Shown here: positions 11,110 to 24,396 of the stretch, piece by piece
How the letters are laid out: every line of letters begins with the position of its first letter
How positions within the stretch are numbered: position 1 is the stretch's first letter
NCBI GenBank assembly: GCA_030686995.1
Contig: CM060692.1
Span: forward strand, 128,603,796 to 128,667,795
DNA length: 64,000 nucleotides
Origin: Artemisia argyi
Lineage: Eukaryota > Streptophyta > Magnoliopsida > Asterales > Asteraceae
Direction: 5' to 3'
Notes under the pieces: model-generated
Databases searched by the model: none
Told to the model about the DNA's origin: nothing
Seen by the model: the letters and a program-made list of their open reading frames with translations, nothing else
Made by a program: the position numbers and the translations under genes

Positions 11110-11892
11110 GTAATTATTATTCATGTGAGGTAATTTAGGTGTGTGGGGATCTAGGGTTCATAGCATAGTAACAATGATATGGGCAAATGTTATTTTGGGG
11201 GGCGGGAATGGGATTTGGGTATTTTTATTAGTTTTCGTTGAACGGGTATAAGTCAAGGGGTTGACCGGGTTAGTTAGGGTGGATTGGGTAATAACAATAG
11301 GGAGTGGGCTGTTTAAAGGGTAAGGTTGTTGGGCTTATGAAAGATTGGGCTTGGGGTGTAAGAATAAAAGGTGTTTATTGGATCCGGTTATTGTAGTTTT
11401 AAAATTTAGGATTAGTATTTTGATAAGGACTAGTTTTGCACAATCCGAAATTTAAAGGGCCAAATCTGAAAATTATTCAAAGTTTCTTCCAAGGGCTTAT
11501 TTTGTAATTCATTGAATTATCAAGGATCACTTTTGACTTTTCTCTGACTAATTTCTCAAAGGACCAATTTTGTAATTATCTGAAACTTGAAGGACTAAAT
11601 TCGCCATTTCTCTCAAACTTTGACCAGGGACCAAATTTGTACTTTGATGAATTACTGAGGACTTCTGTTGACAATTTGAGCTTTCTTTTGTCATTTTGCT
11701 TCCCCGGCTCCGGCTTTTGACCTTTTTCCAATCTCGTGCTCGTTTTTGTCGGTTTTGGCTTTGTTTTTGTTCATTTTTCACATATCCGTACCTGCACATA
11801 CACAAATACAGAAACACACATTCTCTTGGCATATTTGGTTAGTATTTGGTCTGATTTAGGTCTAAAAAGGATGTGTGATTAAGCACTCATCA
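11110..11892 (-). repeat. 5' fragment of a long Athila-type LTR (interrupted by the array)
   Basis: Reverse complement matches the start of the plus-strand LTR at 50627 onward: both start T-G..TG-GTGCTTA-TCACAC and share a segment around GCCGGGGAAGC (11690-11790 versus 50750-50835). Both also carry spaced GGTCC(C/T)T words. Only the first ~780 bp is present; the rest lies beyond the array, outside the window. Confidence 0.7.
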
Positions 11893-12125
11893 ATAACACC
11901 AAAACTTTAAATGGCCGCAACAGCGTCATATGCAAATCGTCTGTAGAATGTGAATCATAGTAATAAGAACCACTAGTCTTCATATGTATGATAGCAAAGT
12001 GAGCGATCCCAAAAAAATGTCTCTTCGTTCGTTTACTACCTAAACATGAAAAGGAGCTTGGTACCCAGATTCTCATGGGTCCGAGATGGTTAGTTGAGAA
12101 CATCCATTGCATTTAAATGCACATG
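11893..12125 (-). pseudogene. Gag-protease junction remnant of the copia element
   Basis: A minus-strand frame contains GPMRIWVPS, resembling the GP-x-x-x-WVPK motif that precedes the protease in Sirevirus-type Gag-Pol. YYYDSHSTDDLHMT follows, a decayed version of the W-x-x-DSGCSRHMT protease motif with the catalytic Gly lost. Between this and the gag frame (12126-12503) stops occur in all frames. Truncated at the Athila-type LTR boundary. Confidence 0.5.
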
Positions 12126-12503
12126 ATGAGGATGTCGCCGAGAAGTACAAGAATTCATCAATAGTTTGTTTTAACTCACAAACAATGACTTTCTTGACTA
12201 GAGTAATAAATAATGGATGTAAATAATATTAGTTCTAAATTTCTCCACTAGGTTTAACAAATTTTATTTGTTTTGACATATTTGTTAAAGGATCATTTGC
12301 AGTAAATCCTAAACCGGTTTTATCATAAAATTACTTTTGAATGTTAAGTAGATATTTTAAAGATTTAGAACTATTTTCGAATTTAGCTAATATTTTTGCT
12401 TTTTCATTGTCCATTTTAATTTCATGTTTGTAGTCTTGACATTTTTTACATTCAAGATCAATTTCAATATTACTTTCAAGTCTAGACATTTTATCTTCTA
12501 AAA

Positions 12504-13358
12504 TTATTCTTTTTCAAAGTTATTTTCAACGGATATTGAAGATTCATTTTTAAAAATAATTTTTGAGTCAATGTTGCAAAAATTTTTGAAGTTGTTTTCC
12601 AATTTTGAAAATTCTAATATAAATTGATCATAGTAAAAATGTTTGGTTTTGGATTGTACCTTATTTGTAGTTGTACAATCTTCACATGCTATACGGTGAT
12701 TAATTCCATCGTCCATGTCGCTCCATGTTTTATTTGTAGTTTCGCTTGGATCTTGGAGCATGTAATCCTTGCCATCAATACTTGTATTTACATTTGTTTG
12801 AATATCTTCGAAAGCCATATTTTCATCATCTTCTTCGTCCTTGTCGCTCCATGATTTATTTACACTCTTTTTTCGGATTTGACTCATGTATTCTTCGTTA
12901 TTGATACCTTCAATGACCACATTTGAACTAGTAGTACTTGTGTTTATTTCAGCTAAATATTTATCTATCAAATTTTCTAGAGTGACTAATTCTTGTGCGA
13001 CATCAAGATTATCATCTTTGGTTTTACATTTCTCTTGGTGAAAATTAAAAAGACATTTCCAAATATCATTTGCCGTTTTACAAAAGAATACTCTTTCATA
13101 TTCAACTCTTGGTAGAGTTTTGTAAATCGCTAATTTAGCTTTAGTATTTTTATTGATCTTTGTTTGAAGATGATTATATTGATTTTCAAAATCCATTTTA
13201 GTTGGTTGAAGATCACCAATTGAAATGATATGCCAAAGATCAAGATCTATTGATTTCACATAATTTTCAAATTTATATTTCCATTCAAGAAAATGATTAT
13301 TTTCAAATAATGGTTGTTGTTGCGTAAATTCCCCTTCTAAATATTTTTCAAATTCCAT
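12504..13358 (-). pseudogene. gag: Copia Gag, truncated (Sirevirus-like)
   Basis: 284-codon frame starting 50 bp inside the PBS. The N-terminal 130 residues look like a copia-type gag polypeptide (UBN2-like): FLEWKYKFENYVKSIDLDLW, then AKLAIYKTLPRVEYERVF and ANDIWKCL. The second half is acidic and Ser/Thr-rich with the word WSDxD repeated twice. No zinc knuckle is reached before the stop, although Sirevirus Gag usually has one, so the frame is truncated or the knuckle has decayed downstream. The product would assemble particles; by itself the locus cannot transpose. Confidence 0.7.
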
Positions 13359-13407
13359 AGATCGTTAAAAGTTTTAAAATACAATATATTTTAAAAATCT
13401 TGCTAGA

Positions 13408-13426
13408 CGTGGCTCCTTATACCAAT
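13408..13426 (-). other. Degenerate initiator-Met-tRNA PBS
   Basis: Element sense reads ATTGGTATAAGGAGCCACG directly after the LTR end CCACA. It differs from the usual TGGTATCAGAGCC by a substitution and an insertion. Confidence 0.65.
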
Positions 13427-13618
13427 TGTGGAAAACTAGAAGGGGGAGGTTGAATAGTTTTACGTCTTTTTCGTTTTATAAAAGTTTGATTCTAAAGAAT
13501 AGATGCAAATTACAAAAACCTTTGATGCAGAAGTATAGATACTAGTTTGTTTACAGTTATCGTATAAACATTACTTATATGGAATGTTGGGTAAAAATTA
13601 TAATTTCATATATAGCAC

Positions 13619-13720
<102 letters not shown>

Positions 13721-14779
13721 TTAATATGTATATATCCTTATGGTTTGTTATATAAAATTAATGTTGTGAATGGAACCTAGTTTGATATTTATGTGAAATC
13801 AATATATGCACAACACAAGCAATTATAACTATATATGAAATGCTAATAAGTAAGTAAGCAAAGAGTGAGATGGAAAGATCAAACCGAGAGACAAAGGATT
13901 TATAGTGGTTCGGCTACAAGGACACCTTCCTTGCCCTACGCCACTCCCCGAGCACCGAGCTCGAGAGTTTTCTTTACTAAGTCAATAACCGCCCTTATGG
14001 CGGAGAAAACCATACATACCTAGGCTTACACCGATTAACGACACTAAGCTAAATGTCGAGTTCTAATCGTAGCTAGAACCAATCTCACAACTACAATTAC
14101 ACCACAACTTCTTCACACCCTTTCACACCTTCTATACTTCTTCACAACACTTGTTTCTTCAAGCCTTCACAACTTCTTCACTACTTCAAGGATTTTGCTA
14201 CTTCACAACTTCTAGGATTCTAAGTCTTCACAACTTCAATGCTTCTATCTTTATACTTGAGGGCCTTTATCAATATACCACTATAAGGATACTTCTACTA
14301 TAAAAGCTTCTATGTATTCTATGCTTCAAAGCTTCTATGTCACCATACCTTCTAGTCTTCAATGTCTTCTCAACTTTGAAGGTTTAACTTCTTCACTACT
14401 AACCACTACTACTTATACCTCCTATCACCAATCCTATGCTCTACTACTTCTTCACTTCTAGTACCACTTCACACTTACAACAATTCTAGATCCTATGTCT
14501 AAATCTAGCTAACTAATGTGTACACCTTATTCACCAAAGAATGAATGATTAACAAGATGAAATGGACAAACAACTTAGATAGCAAGATGATACTAAGTTG
14601 TAATACTTCTAATCAATTGATAAAAGTATTCTTCTCTTTGCACTTGAGTGTTGAGGCTTGAATCACTTTGAAACAAAGATTAATGTATATATGATCAAAG
14701 GATTTTAGAGGATAGAAATGGAGGTTTGAATCAGAAATTTTTGAGTGCAAAAAGGTGAGAAAAATTAGTGGAATGGACC

Positions 14780-14892
14780 AGTATTTAAAGGGACGGCTGG
14801 GGGGAATCAGGAGCGTGCCGGTCCCCTTAATTAGGGGCCGGTCCCCTTAATTATTAAGGGGCCCGCCTTATATAATTAAGGGGGCCGCCCTC
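14780..14892 (-). promoter_or_regulatory. LTR core promoter with GC-rich palindromes
   Basis: TTTAAATAC (14780-14788, element sense) is preceded by CCCCTTAA / TTAAGGGG arms (14843-14850 and 14854-14861) and further CCCCTTAATTA copies at 14823 and 14877, in an otherwise AT-rich LTR. Confidence 0.6.
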
Positions 14893-15279
14893 CTGAACGT
14901 TGCCCAGCTTTGTCCTTTTGTGAGGAAAATTTTTCTGGATTAGATTTGCCATTTCTGGTTGAAAATTTGAATTCATATATTTGTAATGAATTAAACATAT
15001 TATTTTAATTCCAAAAATGTTTTTATAGAAAATATAAAATGTTTTGTAACATTTTATAAAAATCTAGTGATTAATAAAAATGTTCCTTTGATCTTATAAT
15101 GCATTAGACACTTTGTTTATTCATACCTTAAGTGATTAGATGGTGAAAGTGAGTATTTACTACTAAATACTTATTTACGTCATGATCTTTGGTTTGATGA
15201 GTTTTCGTTTTGTGATTATCAAAACATAGAGATATCGAAGGATATGAATAACGTTTTTAGTCATTCATTTATATCAACA

Positions 15280-17782
15280 CAAATTATGACAATTTGAATT
15301 ATTACGTCAATTATATATTTCATTTCAAGTAATTAATTTCATTTCGTAAATATTTTACGAGTTACATTCTTCATTTTTGCATTGTTATGGAAATATTGTG
15401 TGATTTACGTTTAACGTAGTTTTAAAGCTACGTTTCTAGGTTTCAACCACATTCACACATTCGTGAAATTTATCACTCAATTAATTTACTAAGATTTAGT
15501 ATATTAATTAATTAGAATTTATCATGAATTTTATATTTTTACCTCATCTGATTTTTAAATTTCGTAATTTAAATTACTTAAGAATAACGACTATCGGGAT
15601 CAACTTATAACACGACAAATCTACACTTAAAACACTAAACAAGAAAACACTTAAGTTTTCTTGATTCCACCTCATTTCCTCCCCCCTCTTCCTTAGATGT
15701 GGAGTTTGATTTAATAAAATCACCAAGACTCATGAGTCTTGGTGATGAGTCACAACACAAGAATGCATCTTATCTTCTAACTTAGTCACTAAGGCTTTTG
15801 TGAAATATCTAAACCATTAGTTAGTCATGTGATTACTCACTAGGACATATGGTGGTCTTGGGTTCAATCTTGCCTAAGATCAAGACACATACCAAGACTT
15901 AGCTAGCAAGACATGGCTAGTCACCACCTTTGGCACCTCCTTTGACCAAATAAGACCCTATATAACCTCCTCCCCCTCCCTATTGTGTCGTCCAACATAC
16001 ACCACCAAAGCACTTCCACCCTTTTTATTTATAACTTCAAGTTTACTCATTCAAGTGAAGATACAAGCAATCTATATCAAGTCATTGCAAACCTTTGGTG
16101 ATTTCTCTTGAGTTTAAATCCACTCAAGTAACCAAGGCCCTAGCATAAGTCTTACAAGATTATAGGAAGTATAGGAGGCCTCCAAATAGTAGAGATTGTC
16201 CTAGCCTTGTTCTTGTTCTTGTTTTCTTTCCAAAAACAACCTTTGTAAGGAAGCCTATACTCATCATGCCTTCTATGTTTTCATAGTCATTGCATGCTAT
16301 ATATGTTTATTTATATTGGTCTTATGTTGTACATAATTAAAACACAAGCTAAACATGTGAAAACATTAAATTGCAAAACTAGTAAAACAAGCAGATTGCA
16401 TGCTATAAAACGACTAAATTTATAGACTTTGAACATGAGGCCATCTTATAGAAAGATATAGGAAGTTAAAACGAAAACATAGCCTTTCAAATCAAGTAAA
16501 CGGACATATAGACTAAAAGTTGTGATTAGCTAAGCTACTAAAAAGAAAAACCTGAATTTTTGAAAAAGCTTTCTGTATCGATTTTAGATCACAATTTTGA
16601 CCCTTTTGTGGTCCAAATCATCAAATGTGTAAAACATGAACGTTGTCTGGAATGATGTTTGACATCTAGACTCTTGAGATTTTAATCTAATAATGCAAAA
16701 CAAGGGTTGTTTACTATCAAACTTAAGCGAACTGTTTTGGACTCGAATTTGTTGAACCAAGATTTAATTGTTATGAAACATGTTTTCTTTCCATGTCTAG
16801 TAACTTGCAAAACTTTATTTTTAACATACATCATACTAATAAACTTTCCTAAATTTACTTGACCTTAGGAATAATGTTTTTCACACGTGAAAACCGGTTT
16901 CGACCGAACTCATAACTTGTAAAACTTATAAACTCTTGTAACTTTTATGACTTGTATAAATCATCAAACTTGTTTAAATTCTGTTAACAAGACATAAACC
17001 AATTCATAAACCATATGATTATTTCAAAAACTTATGTCATAAAATGAACAATGCAAAATATATGTTTTACATATTTAGTACTACGTTACTAGGGAGTTTC
17101 ATGTGAGGGGCCTCTTCGGGGTAAACGTATTTAATGAGTTGTTGGATTTACGATTTAAAGTATCATAGCTCCTTGTACGTTCACTATGCGGCCTCTGAAT
17201 TATGATAGCCCGAACAGTGGTATGATATTTAAACTAAACCGTTTCTATAAACGCCATACACGATCACTATAAACTACCATGCACAACATCATGATCAATA
17301 TAAAGACTTATATAGACTCATTTATATTCCTCATCGTTATTTCAAAACCTAAGACACGATATCGCATTTCGAGGTTGTACGTAGAGATTTTCCCGGCTTA
17401 TCCATCTATTTCGTGTAGCCTTAACGTCATTAATTCACGGTGAGATATAGACCCTCTTTTACTAATTTTGAACTATTTTGGAGGAGATACATGCTACAAT
17501 TTTTATAACAATCACAACTACTTGAAAATCATATGGGCTTGAAACTATGTGCTATATGAATCTTTATTCATATTTGGAACTATGTGCTTGAAACTATGTG
17601 TTATATCAATCTTTATTGATATTTGGAATAATGTACTTAGAATTATGTAATATCAATTATTATTGATACCTTATGTGCTATGTCAACACCAGCCTAGTTA
17701 AGTCCCAATATCATGAACCGTCTAAATACCTATTTGTAAGCAAGAATGTCTTGAATGGTATATTGAGGTTGACACATCTATC
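15280..17782 (+). repeat. Tekay-like LTR fragment (platform for later insertions)
   Basis: No coding potential. The block GGAGATACATGCT at 17505 and the following AAGTTAAGTCCC and ATGAACCGT words align collinearly with 34644-34815 of the Tekay-like LTR at 32124-35600. The motif GACTATCGGGATCAA near 15590 parallels GATTATCGGAACCAA at 32641. Its start is cut by the minus-strand Sirevirus LTR and its end by the LTR at 17783; 27378-27512 and 50315-50626 probably continue it. Confidence 0.55.
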
Positions 17783-18183
17783 TGTTGATGCAAATAATGT
17801 CTAAAAATGTTATTTCTATCTTTCGATATCTCTACGTTTTGATGATAACGAAATGTGAAAACACTTTAACTAAAATAACATAAACAAGTTTTTAGTCGAA
17901 ATATCCCATTTCTACGTAAATCACTTTAGGTAAGAACAAATAAATTTACAACTTGACAAATGATCAAAGAAGTGAATTTGTATTTCAAGCCTCACATTTT
18001 TAATGTGAAAAAACATTATTTTCAAAAATACATCTTACAAATTATTTTTGAATTATAAAGAAATATTTTATGTGAAAAAATAAGTTTAGAAACACACCAG
18101 CTATTTTCCCTCCCAAATCAGCTCCAAACTTCCCCAAATAAACCTTCACCGCTAAAAATAAAATTTGGAGCATCCTTGTCTGG

Positions 18184-18277
18184 CACGGTACCACGGTAAC
18201 ACTAAATTTAGTGGTACCGTGATATATTTAGTGGTACCATGCACTTTAAAACAGTCAAATTTTACTGCCTATAAATA
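18184..18277 (+). promoter_or_regulatory. Palindrome upstream of TATA in LTR B
   Basis: CACGGTACCAC (18184-18194) and GTGGTACCGTG (18211-18221) are perfect 11-bp inverted arms. The likely TATA box TATAAATA is at 18270-18277. Different sequence, same position as in the other Sirevirus LTRs here. Confidence 0.65.
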
Positions 18278-18526
18278 CCTGTCCATTCCACAGATTTTAG
18301 GGATCCTTCACACACACAACTTTCTGTTATAAAACCTCTTATCACCTAAACCTTCCTTGATAATTTAGTTAGTTTATTTTTGTTTCAAAGAGTGATCCTT
18401 TCATCCAACCAATCAAGTGATCACCATCATTCCTCTACTAGTCAGGAGAAGAACACCAAGTGTAGAGTGTGATAGTGTATCTTGATATACACCTTGATCA
18501 TTTAGTTAGTTTATTTTAGTTAACAT

Positions 18527-19997
18527 TGCTGGCATGAATATTACGATATTTAATCTAAACATCCTCTTCATGTTTTGATGATGACAAAGATGTAAGTTAC
18601 AACATATAACGTAAAGTGCTTAAGTTACTTGTGATCACAATTCATCTATGCATTCATACGTCAACAAGCCTCGACATCTCAACGTCTAGAGTATGCTTCA
18701 ACAATCACTTAAGGTATGTACAAACAAACGTCTAATATATTTTATTATCAAAGGGATTTAATATAGACATTACAAATTTTATAAAATGTTATAAACATCT
18801 TATATATTTTGAAAAACACTTTTGGTATATAAAGGAAAATGTTTAATTCATAATAAATATATGAATTAAAATTTTTAGCCAAAAACATTTAAAATTTCAC
18901 TAGATAAACCTTCCCCAGAAAAAGACAAGAAAACTGCCCCCTTAATTATAAGGCTGGCCCCCTTAATTTTAAGGGGGTCGGCCATACAATTAAGGGGGTC
19001 GGCATGCTCCAGTTTTCAGAAACTTTTGCCTATAAATACTGGTTCATTTCTGTAATTTTTCTACACCTTTTACATGAAAATTTTCAGTCCCAATCCTTTC
19101 GAAACATCTTTCTAAATCCTTTGATCATAAGATTATAAGTTTTTGTTTCAAATGATCCAATTATTCACCACTAAAAGTGCAAGAGATGAATCCTCCCTAT
19201 TATAAAGCCAAAGATGTATTAGAGTCTAGTTAGTGTTGATGTGAAGTTGTGAGTTATGTATGTATATGTAATAAGTAGATCAAGATGATCTTACTTAGTA
19301 GTGAGTAAATGAGTGAGTAAGAAGTAGTGGGAAGAAGTAGTAATGTGGAGATGTCATGTAGTTGTGAAGAAGTAGGTGTGTGAATAAGTAGTGGAGTATA
19401 GAAGAAGTTGTGAAGTAGTCGTGAAGTCGTGTAGAAGTTGTGGAGTGATCGAAGTCGTGTCGTGAGTTTGGTCCTAGCTAGAATTAGGACTCGACATTTT
19501 GCTTGGTGTCGTAAATCGGTGTAAGAAAAGGTGTGTACGGTTTTCTCCACCAAAAGGGAGCTTGTTGAGTAGTGTTGTGAACTCTCGAGTAGGTGACTCG
19601 GGGAGTGGAGTAGGGCAAGGAAGGTGTCCTTGTAGCCGAACCACTATAAATCATTGTGTCCGGTTTGCACTCTCTTTCTCTTATCTCTTTACATTTATTG
19701 TTGCATGTATTGCTTTATATTTATGCTTGCAAATATGTGTTGATTGTTGCTTATATTGTCATGATGATTAATTGTATTATAGTTACAAATTAATATTGTG
19801 ATTGTGTGTATAACTATATGATATGGTCTAATAGTTTATTATTCACACTTCTCATATTGATTTTAACTTAATAGATAATTTGATACAAAACATTTTAAGA
19901 TTTTAAAAAGGAAAACTTTAATTGAAGATTTTGAAACAAACCTTTTATAAAACGAAAAAGAGGGAAAACTATTCAACCCCCCTTCTAGTTTTCTACA
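18527..19997 (+). repeat. 5' LTR of the Sirevirus-like element
   Basis: Begins TGCTGGCATGAATATTAC, ends TTCTACA. TATA box TATAAATA at 19031-19038. The R/U5 part has the conserved GTTTTCTCCACCAAAAGGG and CCGAACCACTATAAAT blocks; the 90-codon frame at 19499-19771 is only a by-product of these conserved LTR blocks. Confidence 0.85.
18935..19038 (+). promoter_or_regulatory. Palindrome cluster and TATA box, 5' LTR
   Basis: CCCCCTTAA (18958-18966), two-base spacer, TTAAGGGGG (18969-18977), flanked by further CCCCCTTAATT and AATTAAGGGGG copies. TATAAATA follows at 19031-19038. The 3' LTR has the same at 25707-25814. Confidence 0.65.
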
Positions 19998-19999
19998 AT

Positions 20000-20011
20000 T
20001 GGTACCAGAGC
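20000..20011 (+). other. Primer binding site, initiator-Met-tRNA type
   Basis: TGGTACCAGAGC two bases after the 5' LTR; one mismatch to the usual TGGTATCAGAGC. Confidence 0.8.
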
Positions 20012-23000
20012 CACGTCGCTCTAATTTTCAAAACGAATGGTTTTAAAAATTGAGAACGATCCATGTATCAAGTTGTCCATTAAGGAGGATTAAATATGTA
20101 AGTGTTTTATTGATTAACTTGTATTAGTTTTGATATTATATACACTAATTATACTAGCTCGAGATAAGATTATGCTTTAAATAAGTATTATATGTTCGGT
20201 ATCAAATTCTGAAAGTTTCACAACTTTTAGCAAAGTCAGAAAACAATTTTTTACAAAAATTGAAATTTTGAGTACCAGATGGGCGGCCCCCTTAAATACT
20301 AGGTGGCCCCATTAATTATTTAAGGGGTCCGCCTCTCTGTTCGCAGTTTTTTCGGAAACTTTGAAAAATTATATAAAAATAACCGTAACTCCGTAGAAGT
20401 TGTGCCACCAAGCGTCTTAAAGGTAATTGAGTCTACTTTCATTTAAAAATACTTACAAGTAACCATTACAAACTTAAATAAGTCAGAAAGGCAAAATACT
20501 GCACGGAGGTAAAAAATTTGAGTCTCGTTTTAACGTAAAACTTGTATTTTACCTTTTCCTTCGAGTCGGGCATTCCTAGTCGGTATATCTTTGAAAAATT
20601 AAGTATTTATGCTTTCAAAATATTGATCTTAATTAAATTTTAAAATGGGTAGGAAACTATTTTATTTTCAAATAAAATCGAGATAAGTAACCATTGGTAT
20701 ATATAATACACAAAACGATGACAAGTGTTTTATGTGCTATGTGAACTCATTTATGATTTTACTTTGTTAATAGAATATATTAGATAATCGTTGCTATTTG
20801 TAATTTAGCTATTTGAATATCTTAGCATATGTGCCATATACTCTATTAGTTCGTAGCTAGTTGTCCGTTTTTGCCTAACTAGATCTTATGCTAAATTTCT
20901 TGCGTTAAGTTTGCATAATTAGTCTTGCATTACGTATAGGTATAGATGGCTTAATGTTACTTAAACATCTTGTGAATGAGTTAAATCTAGTTACCTAAAT
21001 ATTTCAAAAAATCTAATCTATTTTCGACAAACGCTTAAATATTTTCAACATATTACCTTGTTTTACCTTAGGTTGTTTAAACAAGAGAAATTGGATCACG
21101 TTAAAACATTAGTAGTTATATACAAGAAAAAGTATTTTCAAAATCTAAGTGTGTTTATTACACGTAACAATAAATAGTTTTTCACAAAAACAAAACATAT
21201 AACAATCATGAAATAATAAGTCAACTTTCAATCATTCACTAATCTCCCTCATAAATAATCTTAGGATTAATGGAACACACTATCAAAATATTTATTTATT
21301 TTCAATGAGTGTTCGCGAGGGTCAAGAAAGATCTTGATATTATATTAATTCATTATTCAAATTATGGTTGATATATTTATCAAATCTAATTGACACATTT
21401 TTAGTGTGGACAAAAAATTGGATTGTTATTTGTTTAGTTTCAAGATTATGTCAAATTACAACAAAAGATATAGTCTTGAATCTACATACTCAATCACACT
21501 CGATTGATATGAAAATAACTAAATCCTTTTCCAAGACGATAAGAATATGCATCGGATCATAACTCACATTTGTGAATATGATGTCATATTGAGTCTACTT
21601 GTTCAATAGTTGTGTTCCAAATATTTAGCAAATATATGCATAAAATACACAATGAAGTAGGATTGACAACTTGGATATTTCGTCCGAAATATTCAAGCAA
21701 TTTACATTCCAGTGCAATGGATAAATGTGTCATCTCCGAAAAAACAAACATGAGCAAACTAACAAAATATGTAAACTTTGCTCGCACTACTTCAAATCAT
21801 CACTCCAAGCTAAAATACATATTTAAGAATAATACACACTATATACTCTATGAATTTTATTTTCTTTGTAGCATGAATGGTTGTGTTACAAGATAATACA
21901 CTACACATTCCTTTGTGAAATAATATAAGTTATTAGAACTGAAAAATAATTTGTCATAATGCATAAACAAGTAAAACTCATTTTTCAAATACTAGTTAAA
22001 TTATGGTATATAACATTGGCAAAAATCATAGAAACTAATATTTGTTTAAGAATATATAAATGTCTAGTTTTAGTATCATTTGAAAATCAAAAACTCATTT
22101 AAGATAAATAATCTTAATGAGATTCATTTCACAAGATATGTTAAGTAGCATTCTTAAATTAAACACATTCATTAAATCAAGTAATATACATCAAAACCAA
22201 ACAACCATTAAATCATAAACAAGAGATTAAAACATTTTGCTTACACCTATCAAAACATTCAACACATCTCCATTGGGATCGTGAGTAAAACATATCATTT
22301 AGATTTATCTTCATAAGAACTTGATCTTTGAGTCACATTAAGCCAAGTATTAGTGAATCAAGCAAACTTCATATTTGGTACTCTTCGATAGGTAAATTTA
22401 GGAACTCAATTTCTTCTAAAAAGAGAATGACTACTAGAGAATCTATTGAATAGAAATTCAATTTAACCTAACAGTTGAATTGCTTCTATGTGAGAAGTTG
22501 GGTGTGTGTAACCCGTAAAAAATGGTTGTGCTTAGCCTTAATTGAGCACCACTAGTAAGAGTCTCATACTTATTCTTCAACTTGATTAAATTGCTCTTCC
22601 TAAATATACCTACCGCTAAGCTTACTTTTACGAACTTTGCTTCTCATTAGAATTTTTCATTCATAGATTTATGGCATCTCGCATATGTGATATTTCTAGA
22701 TGTTTATTTGCTCCTATGTGATTTGATTGTATGCTTTCATAATTATCTGCTTAGTTATTGAATGCATGCTTATTATAATAGTTTTTGTTTTTCTCTAACT
22801 ATTTTGATATGATATATTTTTGTACTTGTTTATGATACATGCCTAAATGCCTTTACTTGCATTACTCTATTTGTCTCTTTTATCTAGGTATATATTTCTT
22901 GACTTTAGATTTTATACCCTTATTTCATGAGAAACTTAGTGTCACAATCCGATAGGTCATATTAGTCTCAAAACTGTCTTAAGTGTCCTAGAGTCTCCAT

Positions 23001-23600
23001 GCATACTTACTTCCTTATTCATCATATTGTTTCCTTCCAAACTATCCACTCCTTTGTCAAAAGATAGTTAGATTGTAATCTAATACCTCTCTAAGTTGAT
23101 GTGACAACTTAAATATTTCATCCGAAATGTTTAAGTATTTTTAATTAGCAAAATGCAAATTAAAATATCACTCATTGTTCATGTCTATTTCTTGAGTCAT
23201 GACTCTATTATTATATAGATGTCAAACACCTTCCGTCCACCTTTAGGAAACCATCCTTGTATGCTATTGTTCATCCTTCGTTTCATTGTCAAGAATATCG
23301 TTTTCATGTTGGTTTGTCTTTATTTGTGTCACACTCTATGTCCGGATGAGCACGAATTTAATGGGAAGAGAAAACACACTCACTCATATATATCCTTCTA
23401 CCTTACACTGAAACCTCATAACCCTTCTTCAGTACATCCTCAAACCACCAATGTGAAATGAAAAACCGAGTCATCCTTTATACTACCAATCTCGAGTCAT
23501 CCACCATTTCCATGCCCTCAAAGAAACCAAAAATCAATATCGTACCTCCGCAACAATAAACCTCAACCTCAAAACTCCATCACCTCAAACTCAAATTTCA
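20012..23600 (+). other. Non-coding interior of the Sirevirus-like element
   Basis: AT-rich, no frame with recognisable protein motifs. Noted items: a second CCCCTTAA/TTAAGGGG-type cluster at 20281-20333, and two related 28-nt hairpins at 21670-21697 and 23108-23135. Confidence 0.6.
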
Positions 23601-23607
23601 TAACCTA

Positions 23608-23641
23608 GTGCACCTAATGTACAATCCAAAACACCCTCTAC

Positions 23642-23673
<32 letters not shown>

Positions 23674-24396
23674 ATCAATGACTATATCAACACCCACTTG
23701 TCACCTCCACCAAGAACCACCATCTCCAACAAAGCCAAGAAACAAAAACTTGTCATCATACCACCAAAACAACTCTTCATTGACCTTACTAATGAAGATG
23801 ACACCACTCCATCCACCATTGGATATCTCAACTCACAATTGTCTCCACCACCAAAAGTGTTACCACCACCTCCTACCCAAGAAATTCATTCCATGAATAT
23901 CGCTCTTTCACTCTCACCCATATTCACCAATAACTCCACCTAGTCATCTTCACAAGAAGATTCAACCATGTAACCATCCCCTTAACTCTACTAAATGTGT
24001 CATCACCACTAAAACTCAATCCATAAAGGTCAAGCCATGTTTCATGATACATAAACCTATGTTCACCCTTGTGTCGCTCTTTGAATCAAAGGGCAACTGT
24101 CATATCCATACACCCATAAACATGATTGTCCATGTCATCAAAAGTCAAGTGAATTTCTTTATGAAATGCGTCTTTTCCACTTTCTAGCAAGTGAAGAACA
24201 CAAAGAAGATATCCAAGCTTCAAGTGTTGTTGAGTCATCACCACTTTATCCAAGTGAATTTCATTACAAAATGCGTCTTTTCCACTTTCTAGCAAGTGAA
24301 GAACACAAAGAAGATACCCAAGCTTCAAGTGTTTTCGAATCATCACCACCTCATTTCACATATCCACCTTCGGTCGTCAACCAACAAAACACCTAA
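23608..24396 (+). pseudogene. Low-complexity reading frame remnant (Ser/Pro-rich, with a 35-residue repeat)
   Basis: The first frame (23608-23943, 111 codons) has a run of ten serines (TCATCA repeat), then LSPPPRT, IIPPKQLFIDLT and QLSPPPKVLPPPPTQ. Similar Pro-rich, IDLT-containing stretches occur, from memory, in Asteraceae copia polyproteins. The second frame (24166-24396) contains a 105-bp direct tandem repeat (unit starts 24146 and 24251) encoding two copies of FHFLASEEHKED plus QASSV. Broken by stops between the two; function unknown. Confidence 0.4.

Noticed and set aside
17783..17790. Target duplication for LTR B
   Set aside because: CTATC before and CCGGC after do not match, so none is claimed.
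19499..19771. 90-codon frame in the Sirevirus 5' LTR, partly kept in the 3' LTR (26338-26547)
   Set aside because: Follows conserved non-coding LTR blocks; no start conservation and no protein motif.
23219..23461. Possible small host gene with hydrophobic segment
   Set aside because: No recognisable family, lies inside the element interior, no supporting context.
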